The notes under the pieces: generated by a model | What the model was told of the DNA's origin: nothing | Seen by the model: the letters and a program-made list of their open reading frames with translations, nothing else | Databases searched by the model: none | Shown here: positions 33,676 through 41,117 of the stretch, in pieces | How positions within the stretch are numbered: the first letter of the stretch is position 1 | Layout: each line of letters starts with the position of its first letter | IMG/VR virus record: IMGVR_UViG_3300047557_002709 | Coordinates: 1-41,680 of that record | DNA length: 41,680 nucleotides | DNA from: a virus | Direction: 5' to 3' (one strand) | Translations under genes and position numbers: made by a program

Positions 33676-34125
33676 ATGGGTTTAACTGTTGAAGAATATT
33701 TTGCACAAAAAGAAGCATGTGCTCACTGTGCTGAACATGGTAATGAAGAACATTGTGTTACGACACTTCTGAGTAGAAAAGAAAACTGTTTTGTATACAA
33801 TATAACACACTATGGTATAGGTGAATACAATGAGAAACAGTTGGAATTATTGAGAGAGTTTAGAAACAATTCAACAGAAGAAGAAAATGTGGATTATTAT
33901 GTTAGATGTGATAAATTAATTTCTAAGATGGGTATTTTAGAAAAACCATATCATGAACAGATTTCAATTTATAGTGGAATAAATTACAGATACATAAGAG
34001 AAGTTGTATTTGCTTTAACTGATAATGAAAAAGAAAAAGCAAAACACATAATAAATACTATGTTAAAAGTTCTTGAAACAGAGAATAACATATCGAAGGA
34101 ATTAAATGACTACGACAATTATTGA
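33676..34125 (+). CDS. Small Cys/His-rich hypothetical protein between split tail genes
   Basis: 149 residues. Near the N-terminus is a Cys/His cluster (C15, C18, C27, with H17, H21 and H26) that could bind a metal. The rest is a charged helical protein with a YIREVVFAL-like helix. It lies between the CFI-box end of the giant tail protein and the DPVAQTF protein, overlapping the latter by 20 bases. No family is recognised. It could assist the CFI-box domain, but that is inference from position only. Confidence 0.7.
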   Translation: MGLTVEEYFAQKEACAHCAEHGNEEHCVTTLLSRKENCFVYNITHYGIGEYNEKQLELLREFRNNSTEEENVDYYVRCDKLISKMGILEKPYHEQISIYSGINYRYIREVVFALTDNEKEKAKHIINTMLKVLETENNISKELNDYDNY

Positions 34126-35758
34126 TCCGGTAGCACAGACATTTATTATTGATAGTGCAAATTATCCAAATGGAGCTTTTTTAAGTTCAATTTGTCTATT
34201 CTTCCGCAGTAAACCATCAACAAATATACCAATTCAGTTGTCCATTTTACCAACATTAAATGGATATCCTACTGGATCGTCATTAGATTATTCTGTAGTT
34301 TCTTTACCGGCCACCAGCGTTAACGTTTCGGAAACACCGCACTATAAAGATGAAACAACCTGGACAAAATTTACATTTTCTTCTCCGGTTTATATTAATC
34401 CAGATGTATTGTATGCTTTCATAATACAGTCTGCATCAAGTGATTATACATTATGGATGTCTCAACAAAATGATACCGCTTTGTTATCGACTTCAAAAAA
34501 TCTACCAACAGATCCAAATCCAACATCACCAACTAAAATTTCCAAATCTCCCTATGTTGGTGACCTATTTGAATCGCAAAATGCATTGACATGGACAGCA
34601 GATTTGTTAAAAGATTTGATGTTTGTAATTAATCGTTGTAAATTTACAACTACAAGTGTGAATATTCCGTTTGTCGTTCCTGCTGGTTTACCACAAAGGA
34701 AAACAATCGAAAATAACATGGCTACGGCAACATCCAACTCCATATATGATGCATTAAATGTATCCACAACAGATTTTACGCCACCAGGAACAAGTATTAA
34801 CTATCAATACACAACAACACTAGGCAGTGGTGCATCGGACGGTCCTTATTCAATCAATCCAGGAAAATACGGAACACCACAACCAATGGATGTTTATCTA
34901 AACGATAACAAACAGAGCCGAGTTTTGAATTATTTGGCAAATGATTCGTTTAAATTAGAAGCCTCAATGTCAACGACAACTGATACTGTAAGTCCGGTTA
35001 TTTCGGAGGATGGTTTGGCATTGTACACAACCAGATACCGTATCAACAATATGGGTATAGCAAACGACAATATTATTTTGGTGAGTGGTGGTAGAGGTTA
35101 CTTGGCAAATGCAAACGGAACAATTTCTTATCCTGAAATTACAGTTTCAACACCAGATGCAAACTGGGGAACACAAGCTTATGTTTCTGCCAATATTGTA
35201 ATGGGCAATATAGTAAGTGTCTATGTTACCTCAGAAGGTTCGGGTTATTTGACTACTCCGACCATAACAGTTTCCAATACATCAAATGTTTCCGCACAAG
35301 TTCTTGTCAATGGTGAAACATCTTCATCTGGCGGCAATGGATTGGCCAGATACATTACACAAGCAGTAACACTGACCGAAGGCAATGATTCTGGTGATTT
35401 GCGTGTATTCTTCTCTGCATATAGACCGGTTAATACAGATATTAGTGTGTATTACAAAATTGTCGCAAGAGAAGACACACAAACTATTGACGAAGGTGAT
35501 TGGAAATTGATGACTATTGTTAGTGGTTCTTCTTTGTATTCAACAACAAGAGATAATATCTTAGAATATGAAGCTGCTCCTGGTACAGGAAATATTGCAG
35601 ATAATGCGGTTAGTTATACAAGTAAGAGAACCGGATTTTCTTACACATCATTTTATCAGTTCATGATAAAAATTGTTATGTCATCTTCTGATTCCACATT
35701 CTCACCTTACTTAAAGGATATGAGAACAATTGCATTGCCTTCAGGAACAGGACTGTAA
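34106..35758 (+). CDS. Tail structural protein beginning DPVAQTF (detached C-terminal part of DUF4815 protein)
   Basis: 550 residues. It starts TTTIIDPVAQTFIIDS, followed by FLSSICLFFRSK and LPTLNGYPTG, and later FTFSSPVYINPDVLYAFIIQS. This series is usually found in the C-terminal half of DUF4815-type tail proteins, so I read it as a gene split. Residues about 320-395 contain two Gly-x-Gly-Tyr modules (LVSGGRGYLANAN, VTSEGSGYLTTP). The C-terminus (FYQFMIKIVMSSSD...YLKDMRTIALP) is a strand-rich end. A virion protein without an enzymatic motif. Confidence 0.8.
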   Translation: MTTTIIDPVAQTFIIDSANYPNGAFLSSICLFFRSKPSTNIPIQLSILPTLNGYPTGSSLDYSVVSLPATSVNVSETPHYKDETTWTKFTFSSPVYINPDVLYAFIIQSASSDYTLWMSQQNDTALLSTSKNLPTDPNPTSPTKISKSPYVGDLFESQNALTWTADLLKDLMFVINRCKFTTTSVNIPFVVPAGLPQRKTIENNMATATSNSIYDALNVSTTDFTPPGTSINYQYTTTLGSGASDGPYSINPGKYGTPQPMDVYLNDNKQSRVLNYLANDSFKLEASMSTTTDTVSPVISEDGLALYTTRYRINNMGIANDNIILVSGGRGYLANANGTISYPEITVSTPDANWGTQAYVSANIVMGNIVSVYVTSEGSGYLTTPTITVSNTSNVSAQVLVNGETSSSGGNGLARYITQAVTLTEGNDSGDLRVFFSAYRPVNTDISVYYKIVAREDTQTIDEGDWKLMTIVSGSSLYSTTRDNILEYEAAPGTGNIADNAVSYTSKRTGFSYTSFYQFMIKIVMSSSDSTFSPYLKDMRTIALPSGTGL

Positions 35759-35759
35759 T

Positions 35760-35978
35760 ATGTTGGTAAAAGTAGAGGGTACTAATATGTATCGTGATAC
35801 CAATAGTATGGCACTAGTGAACAGAGATACAGCAGGCCGAGAAGAATATTTCTTAAAAAGAAAATTGGTAGAGACTCAAAAACAAGAAATAAATAAACTG
35901 AAGGAAGACTTTAATAACATCAAAACTGAAATCTCCGAGATTAAACAATTGATGTTAAAACTATTGGAAAAAAACTAA
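35760..35978 (+). CDS. Small coiled-coil phage protein
   Basis: 72 residues from the ATG at 35760, one base after the previous stop; an in-frame upstream extension overlapping the previous gene is less likely. The N-terminus MLVKVEGTNMYRDTNSMALVN is followed by a Lys/Glu/Ile heptad coiled coil to the end. From memory, very similar small proteins sit beside the fibre genes of T4-like aquatic phages. Function unknown, probably structural or an assembly factor. Confidence 0.8.
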   Translation: MLVKVEGTNMYRDTNSMALVNRDTAGREEYFLKRKLVETQKQEINKLKEDFNNIKTEISEIKQLMLKLLEKN

Positions 35979-38900
35979 ATGGCTAATACAGTTACCGCTA
36001 TAAGTTATGCTAATACATTTGGCGATTGGGTTGTTGCAACCAATGCATTAATTGGTGAAAACAACATACTTGCCGGTGGAGATTACAATAAAACTTCAGG
36101 CACACTTTACTTGAATGAAACAGTACAAAACGCACTTCAATCAAACGGTACTGTCGTTATCCAGAAACAACTGTTGGTTCAAGGTGTTGGTTCATCAGGA
36201 ACTATTCAAAATAACTTAACTGTTGGTGGCCAAGTATATTTTACGAACACAACATTGGGTTTAACGAATTCTGGACAAGCTAATATTGATGGTTTGTTAC
36301 TCGCACAAGGACCAAATATTGGTTTAAGTGTTTCTAATAATGCATTTGTTGCCGGTAATACTACAATAAGACTTAATACAATAACAAATATATTACAAGC
36401 AAATTCAATAGTTAATACTGCAAACGCTAGTATTACCGGCACAACTTATTCAGGAATACTACAAGGTAATACCAGAACTCTGACTGGTATACTAACGGCA
36501 AATACAAATGTTTATACAGATGCATTGCAAGCAAATAATAAAATATTAACCGAATATGTAACTTCAAACACAAAAGTTTTTACAAATTTTGTACAAGCCA
36601 ATTCTTCGGTATTAACTGGTATATTAACAGCAAATACAAATGTTTATACAAACATTTTACAATCTAACACATCTGTAACTACCGATGTTTTGACATCCAA
36701 TACATCTGTGTTAACAGGTAGTTTACAATCCAATACTTCTGTTTTAACCGCTGCATTACAATCCAACAATTCTATATTGACCGGTTCTTTGCAAGCCAAT
36801 ACTACAACCAATACACAAATATTATCTGTAACACAAGAAACTTTTACAAACAGATTACAAGCAAATAATAGTATCACTGCGCCAATCATTAATGCAAATA
36901 CACTCGTAGTTGCAGCAAATATAGTTTCAAATAATGATATTAGCGCAGTTGGTGATATATTCACAAATAATTTACAAGCAAATACAAATATTGTCAGTGG
37001 TACAATTGAAGCAAATACAACTATTGTAGGAAAAGTTGAAGTAAGAACTCCATTGTTAACTGCTGAAAACATTCGCGCAAATACTACAGCTATAGTTGAA
37101 GCTTTATCGGTCAATTCTTCCACTTTCATAGCCGGTTCATTACAAGTTGCTGGTGATTTTACAACATTAGGTAGATCACTGATAGACACAAATGAAATAC
37201 TTTTAAAGGCTACTAACAAACAAACGCCAGGCGCAGGTTTTGATTATATTTCAGTTAATAGAACTAATTCTAGTGGCAATTTTGATGGTTTTACTGATTA
37301 CATTTATTCACCATCACATGGTTTCACAACCGGACAAAATGTTTCTTTCACATTATTGAGTTCTTCATTATCAGTTATTGCAAATAATGTAACATACAGA
37401 GTTTTAAATCAAAACACAAATTATTTCCAAGTTGCAACAACCGCAACACCATCAACACCAATTAATTTTATTGGTTCTGGCTCAGGTACAATTTCCGATT
37501 TAGATAGAAGAAATGCTGAATTCCGTTGGAATGAACCACAAAAATTTTGGGATATTATAAATGTTGATGATGGATTTCATTACAGAGTTTTAACCGCTGA
37601 TCTTTTTAATGATACTGTTACAAACACAAGTACATCATTAGTTGCAACAGCAAACTCAGTAAATGCAGCAAGTATTAACGCAGCGAGTGCTGCAACATAT
37701 GCAAATGGTGCTTTTAGACAAGCTAATGCAGCATTCACACAAGCCAATACTGCTACCAATAATGCAGCTGGAGCTTCCTTGTATGCTAATGGTGCGTTTA
37801 TACAAGCCAATGCTGCATTTGGTAGTCAAAATACTACAGGTTCTTATGCTAATTCAGCATATACTCAAGCCAATACTGCAACCAATAATGCAGCTAGTGC
37901 TTCCTTGTATGCTAATTCGGCATTTTTAAGAGCTAATACTCCAACGCATGTAGCTAATTCAGCATCATTGTATGCAAATGGTGCTTTTGTGCAAGCTAAT
38001 GCGGCTTATAGTTCACAAAATACAACCGGATCATACGCAAACTCGGCATACAGCCAAGCCAATACTGCTACCAATAATGCAGCTGGTGCTTCATTATATG
38101 CCAACGGTGCTTTCATACAAGCTAATGCTGCGTTCCTAAGGGCTAATACACCAAGTCATGTAGCCAACTCAGCAGCACTTTACGCTAATGGCGCTTTCAT
38201 ACAAGCCAATGCTGCATTTGGTAGTCAAAATACTACAGGTTCTTATGCTAATTCAGCTTATGCACAAGCCAATACTGCTACAAATGATGCTTCTGGTGCT
38301 TCCTTGTATGCTAATGGTGCTTTTAGACACGCTAATGCTGCATTTGCAACAGCCAACAGTGCAGCAATAAACTTAACAAATGCAAGCAACTTAACTTCTG
38401 GTACTGTAGCTCTTGCGAGATTAAGTGGAATAACCACAAGTCAATTAAGTGCCACAGCGGGAATTACAAACTCTCAACTAGCTAGCAGCACAATTTCTGG
38501 TGTTGCTCTGGGTGGAACTTTAGCTTCACATTCAGCCGGTTCTTATTTGAATGGTAACGCATATAACGGTAGCGCATCACAAACTTGGTCTGTTAATGCA
38601 ACAACTACAAACACTGCTGGTGCAATTGCTGCGAGAGATGGTGCAGGTGATATATACGCAACGGTATTCAGAGGCCTTGCAACTAGTGCTAATTACGCTG
38701 ACTTGGCAGAAAAATACCTAGCTGATCAAGATTATGAAGTTGGTACAGTTATTGTTGTTGGTGGTGAAAAAGAAGTTACCGCCAGTTCGTATGGCGATAG
38801 AGCAATTGGTGTAGTATCTGAACAACCTGCATATATGATGAATAGTGAACTTGAAGGTGGAACTTATATTGCACTTAAAGGTAGAGTGCCAGTGAAAGTA

Positions 38901-39050
38901 TCTGGAACTATACGTAAAGGACAACGTTTGGTTGCATACAACAATGGCACAGCAGTTGCAGCAGTACCACATGCAAATGACGTTTTTGCTATCGCATTAG
39001 AATCCAGTGATGATACTGGAGTAAAACTGATTGAAGCAGTGATTTTATAA
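35979..39050 (+). CDS. Large repetitive tail-fibre-like protein
   Basis: 1023 residues. Residues 161-281 are eleven perfect 11-residue units (LQSNTSVLTGS-like). Residues about 370-540 are a globular beta-domain (DTNEILLKATNKQ... FRWNEPQKFWDIIN). Residues 574-797 are thirty-two 7-residue units (YANGAFI, QANAAFG and relatives). The C-terminal 120 residues begin ADLAEKYLADQDYEVGTVIVVGG and end VKLIEAVIL, a domain common at the end of aquatic-phage tail proteins, probably a cap or trimerisation domain. It abuts the small coiled-coil gene upstream. Likely a long fibre that contacts the host. Confidence 0.85.
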   Translation: MANTVTAISYANTFGDWVVATNALIGENNILAGGDYNKTSGTLYLNETVQNALQSNGTVVIQKQLLVQGVGSSGTIQNNLTVGGQVYFTNTTLGLTNSGQANIDGLLLAQGPNIGLSVSNNAFVAGNTTIRLNTITNILQANSIVNTANASITGTTYSGILQGNTRTLTGILTANTNVYTDALQANNKILTEYVTSNTKVFTNFVQANSSVLTGILTANTNVYTNILQSNTSVTTDVLTSNTSVLTGSLQSNTSVLTAALQSNNSILTGSLQANTTTNTQILSVTQETFTNRLQANNSITAPIINANTLVVAANIVSNNDISAVGDIFTNNLQANTNIVSGTIEANTTIVGKVEVRTPLLTAENIRANTTAIVEALSVNSSTFIAGSLQVAGDFTTLGRSLIDTNEILLKATNKQTPGAGFDYISVNRTNSSGNFDGFTDYIYSPSHGFTTGQNVSFTLLSSSLSVIANNVTYRVLNQNTNYFQVATTATPSTPINFIGSGSGTISDLDRRNAEFRWNEPQKFWDIINVDDGFHYRVLTADLFNDTVTNTSTSLVATANSVNAASINAASAATYANGAFRQANAAFTQANTATNNAAGASLYANGAFIQANAAFGSQNTTGSYANSAYTQANTATNNAASASLYANSAFLRANTPTHVANSASLYANGAFVQANAAYSSQNTTGSYANSAYSQANTATNNAAGASLYANGAFIQANAAFLRANTPSHVANSAALYANGAFIQANAAFGSQNTTGSYANSAYAQANTATNDASGASLYANGAFRHANAAFATANSAAINLTNASNLTSGTVALARLSGITTSQLSATAGITNSQLASSTISGVALGGTLASHSAGSYLNGNAYNGSASQTWSVNATTTNTAGAIAARDGAGDIYATVFRGLATSANYADLAEKYLADQDYEVGTVIVVGGEKEVTASSYGDRAIGVVSEQPAYMMNSELEGGTYIALKGRVPVKVSGTIRKGQRLVAYNNGTAVAAVPHANDVFAIALESSDDTGVKLIEAVIL
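36459..36821 (+). repeat. Eleven 33-bp coding repeats (11-residue units)
   Basis: Eleven consecutive 11-residue units with the pattern [LV]-[QT]-x-N-x-x-x-[LYFT]-T-x-x, spanning residues 161-281 with no insertions. Hydrophobic positions 1, 7 and 8 repeat regularly, which suggests a beta-solenoid or a hendecad fibre shaft. Confidence 0.9.
37698..38369 (+). repeat. Thirty-two 21-bp coding repeats (7-residue units)
   Basis: Thirty-two consecutive 7-residue units spanning residues 574-797. Most carry Ala-Asn at positions 2-3 and a small or aromatic residue at 5-6. A larger, nearly identical block (unit order YANGAFI, QANAAFG, SQNTTGS, YANSAYT, QANTATN, NAAGASL) recurs, so recent duplications are likely. 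Confidence 0.92.
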
Positions 39051-39055
39051 ATTTC

Positions 39056-39097
39056 GAAATCCTGCGCGGAGCTCCGAAAAAAATTTGCGCTGATTTC
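39056..39097. promoter_or_regulatory. GC-rich intergenic hairpin element
   Basis: An AT-rich surround gives way to a GC-rich island after the fibre gene. GAAATC (39056-39061) pairs with GATTTC (39092-39097), and inner GCGC pairs with GCGC. The perfect palindrome CGGAGCTCCG (39067-39076) lies in the loop. There is no T-tract immediately after it, so it is not a standard terminator. It may be a transcript-end or processing structure, or a module boundary for the cassette that follows. Confidence 0.55.
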
Positions 39098-39105
39098 AAA
39101 AGTCC

Positions 39106-39125
39106 AAAAAGCGATTTTACTTTTA
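39106..39125 (+). repeat. 20-bp intergenic repeat, copy 2
   Basis: Identical to 20040-20059. Its last base is the A of the cupin-like gene's ATG (39125). Copy 1 lies upstream of the late promoter of gp25; copy 2 has no TATAAATA after it. A shared upstream element for late transcription, or a recombination footprint, are both possible. Confidence 0.7.
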
Positions 39126-39547
39126 TGAATTTTGATTTTTTATATAATGGTAACTTAGCAATGATCATTGACAATCATGGCCGAGATCATATTATAAATT
39201 TCGATTTAGTCGATTACTATATAGCAGAAGAAAAATACACAGTCAAGGTTGAAGGTTTGGAAGAATATTTCTCTGAATACCTACCAAACACTGTTCATTG
39301 TTATATTTCTCCAAAAAATGCGAAAAGTTTTCCAGAACATTTAGACCCAATTGATGTTAAAATTGTCTGTATTGATGGAACAAAAACTTTAAAAGTAAAA
39401 AACGAAAACGTGATTTTGAAAAAAGGTGAAAGTATTTTGATACCTGCAAATACTTCACATCAAGCAACAAATCATTATGATTCAATAATTTTATCTATTG
39501 GTTATGAAAGAACTACTGATTTACTTAAAAACAACAGAAACCTGTAA
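39125..39547 (+). CDS. Cupin-like protein at the head of the radical SAM cassette
   Basis: 140 residues. The second half has the small-barrel pattern of cupins: LKVKNENVILKKGESILIPANTSHQATN, with the turn GESILIPANTSHQ matching the second cupin motif (Gly-x5-Pro-x-x-x-x-His). The usual first metal-binding motif (HxH...E) is not evident, so it may be non-enzymatic or bind a peptide. The 3' end overlaps the radical SAM frame by 44 bases, so expression is linked. In modification clusters such a protein could carry or recognise the substrate. Confidence 0.7.
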   Translation: MNFDFLYNGNLAMIIDNHGRDHIINFDLVDYYIAEEKYTVKVEGLEEYFSEYLPNTVHCYISPKNAKSFPEHLDPIDVKIVCIDGTKTLKVKNENVILKKGESILIPANTSHQATNHYDSIILSIGYERTTDLLKNNRNL

Positions 39548-40562
39548 TTTAAATTGTAAACATTGTTTTACAAATGGTAGTAATGGATCCAAAATATATT
39601 GGAATCACGTAAAAGTTGCAGATTGGTTAAAAAGATTAAATAAAGAAATGCCAAGTGCGCCACACGTACATTTGGAATTTCATGGAGGAGAACCTTTTCT
39701 AGCAGATATCGAAACACTACAATATGTTTATGATAACTGCCAAAATTTATGGAAAAGCCAGAGTTGGGGTATCACAACCAATCTAACATTCAAACTCGAC
39801 CAAGAAAAAATCGACTTCATTATGGGTCCATTAGGTGGCAGAGTCGGCACTAGTTGGGATCCAGATATTCGATTTGCAAACCCAAAACAATATGATTTGT
39901 GGAGAAAAAATGTACAAACACTGATTGATTTGGGTGTTGTTGTCAAATTATTCATTAGTGTAACAAAAGGTACAATTGAGATTGAACCCATAGAACTACT
40001 TGAATGGGTCAGATCACTTGGTGTCAAAGAATTAGCACTAGAACGATTAACAATGAATGGTAGTGCAAAACAAAACTTGCACATATTTCCCACAAACATT
40101 GAACAAGACCAATGGTTTTTAAAAATGCATCAACAGAGTGAAGAACATGGTGCGAGAGACTGGTTCGACAACGAATTTTTAGAAACAATATATTCAAAAT
40201 TTGAAAAAAATTTCAATGCTGGTGGTACTTTTTGTAGAGATTGTGAAGAAAAATTATTCACATTAAATGCAGATGGAACTATATCTGGATGTCCAAATTC
40301 TGCACCAGAATTTCAATTTGGAAAAATAGATGACACCATAGAAACTCTTATAAATAGTCCAACTAGAATTGAAAATATTGCATGTGAAAGGTCTAGAGAT
40401 CCTAGATGTTATTCTTGTGATGTTTTTGAATATTGCGGTGGAGACTGCCATCAACTTGAATGGGAAGAAAACGTGTGTGGTGCACCAAAAAGTTTGATGA
40501 AGTTTTTAAAATATAGTCAAAAAAGAAAAGTATGGATGATAAAAGATGGCAACATTAACTAG
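39504..40562 (+). CDS. Radical SAM/SPASM peptide-modifying enzyme
   Basis: 352 residues, with the start at the ATG at 39504 (an upstream TTG at 39498 is less likely). The radical SAM cluster motif C14-X3-C18-X2-C21 (TCNLNCKHC) is followed by HLEFHGGEPF (GGEP 61-64). The C-terminal SPASM domain is complete: C247 and C263 with G258-x4-C263, then C302-x2-C305-x5-C311-x3-C315-x9-C325. C244 and C294 are extra cysteines. SPASM enzymes bind auxiliary 4Fe-4S clusters and modify peptides (for example thioether or carbon-carbon links, or formylglycine formation). It overlaps both neighbours, the cupin-like gene before and the Cys-His-Ser protein after (17 bases), so that protein is the obvious substrate. 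Confidence 0.93.
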   Translation: MKELLIYLKTTETCNLNCKHCFTNGSNGSKIYWNHVKVADWLKRLNKEMPSAPHVHLEFHGGEPFLADIETLQYVYDNCQNLWKSQSWGITTNLTFKLDQEKIDFIMGPLGGRVGTSWDPDIRFANPKQYDLWRKNVQTLIDLGVVVKLFISVTKGTIEIEPIELLEWVRSLGVKELALERLTMNGSAKQNLHIFPTNIEQDQWFLKMHQQSEEHGARDWFDNEFLETIYSKFEKNFNAGGTFCRDCEEKLFTLNADGTISGCPNSAPEFQFGKIDDTIETLINSPTRIENIACERSRDPRCYSCDVFEYCGGDCHQLEWEENVCGAPKSLMKFLKYSQKRKVWMIKDGNIN

Positions 40563-41115
40563 TCCTGTAAGAACACAAAATATTGTCGATAGATTTGCTG
40601 ATTATGTAACAGCAACAGCAGCTTCGGGAATTTCTTGGGGAACAAACGCCAAGCCATTTGCTGAAATGCCCGATTCAACTTTTGGTGGCACAACCAGTGG
40701 AAGATCAATAGGCATATCAGGAGGTAATATTGGTTCTGGATTAATTACAGCATCAAATATTTACAACACACTTGTAAATGAAACTACACAATATACATCA
40801 ATTAGAAACCTGCGCGCAATACTAAATGTACTAGGTGACGGCGGCAATCTTGGTACACGTCCAGGTCAATTAGGTTATATTTACGATCAGACGGCCGTTG
40901 CATATATGAATACAAATTATCTTCAAAGTATTGGTTCACCAGGAAATGCCGGCGTGGCTTCTGGAAATGTAATCTCTACTGTAAATTTAGAATCATTTTT
41001 TAATACACTTAGAAATTCATATAATAGTGCAAGAGCAACCACAGCAACAGTCCAAGTTGATGTTTGTCACTCATCTTGTCACTCAGCATGTCACAGTTCC
41101 AGATCCAGGAGATAA
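40546..41115 (+). CDS. Probable substrate with C-terminal Cys-His-Ser repeats
   Basis: 189 residues. The first 170 are Gly/Ser/Thr/Asn-rich and look like a small virion domain: SIRNLRAILNVLGDGG and TVNLESFFNTLRNSYN helices, with no cysteine. The C-terminus is VDVCHSSCHSACHSSRSRR: three Cys-His-Ser-x units (C174, C178, C182) followed by a basic tail. These are the only cysteines in the protein. Overlap with the radical SAM gene, terminal position and repeated motif make it a strong candidate substrate, resembling in logic (not in demonstrated homology) His-Xaa-Ser and other repeat-bearing precursors. The basic tail may be a recognition or retained anchor. It is unlike a short leader-core precursor because its N-terminal domain is large. 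Confidence 0.85.
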   Translation: MATLTSPVRTQNIVDRFADYVTATAASGISWGTNAKPFAEMPDSTFGGTTSGRSIGISGGNIGSGLITASNIYNTLVNETTQYTSIRNLRAILNVLGDGGNLGTRPGQLGYIYDQTAVAYMNTNYLQSIGSPGNAGVASGNVISTVNLESFFNTLRNSYNSARATTATVQVDVCHSSCHSACHSSRSRR

Positions 41116-41117
41116 TA

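Noticed and set aside
33304-34105. Intein or homing endonuclease splitting the DUF4815-type protein
   Set aside because: No intein blocks (no C-terminal His-Asn, no LAGLIDADG or HNH motif) are seen; the CFI-box-like domain and a separate ORF explain the region better.
36644-37219. 191-residue antisense ORF
   Set aside because: It is the mirror of the repetitive fibre gene, low in complexity and with no ribosome-binding site or family.
37698-38369. Array of regularly spaced near-identical DNA units that could look like a CRISPR
   Set aside because: The period is 21 bp (multiples of three), the frame is open throughout and units encode Ala-Asn heptads; there are no unique spacers or cas genes.
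41065-41100. Heme-binding CxxxCH motifs in the Cys-His-Ser tail
   Set aside because: The spacing fits the rare CX3CH type, but there is no signal peptide or cytochrome fold, and a radical SAM enzyme is next door; kept only as a remote alternative.
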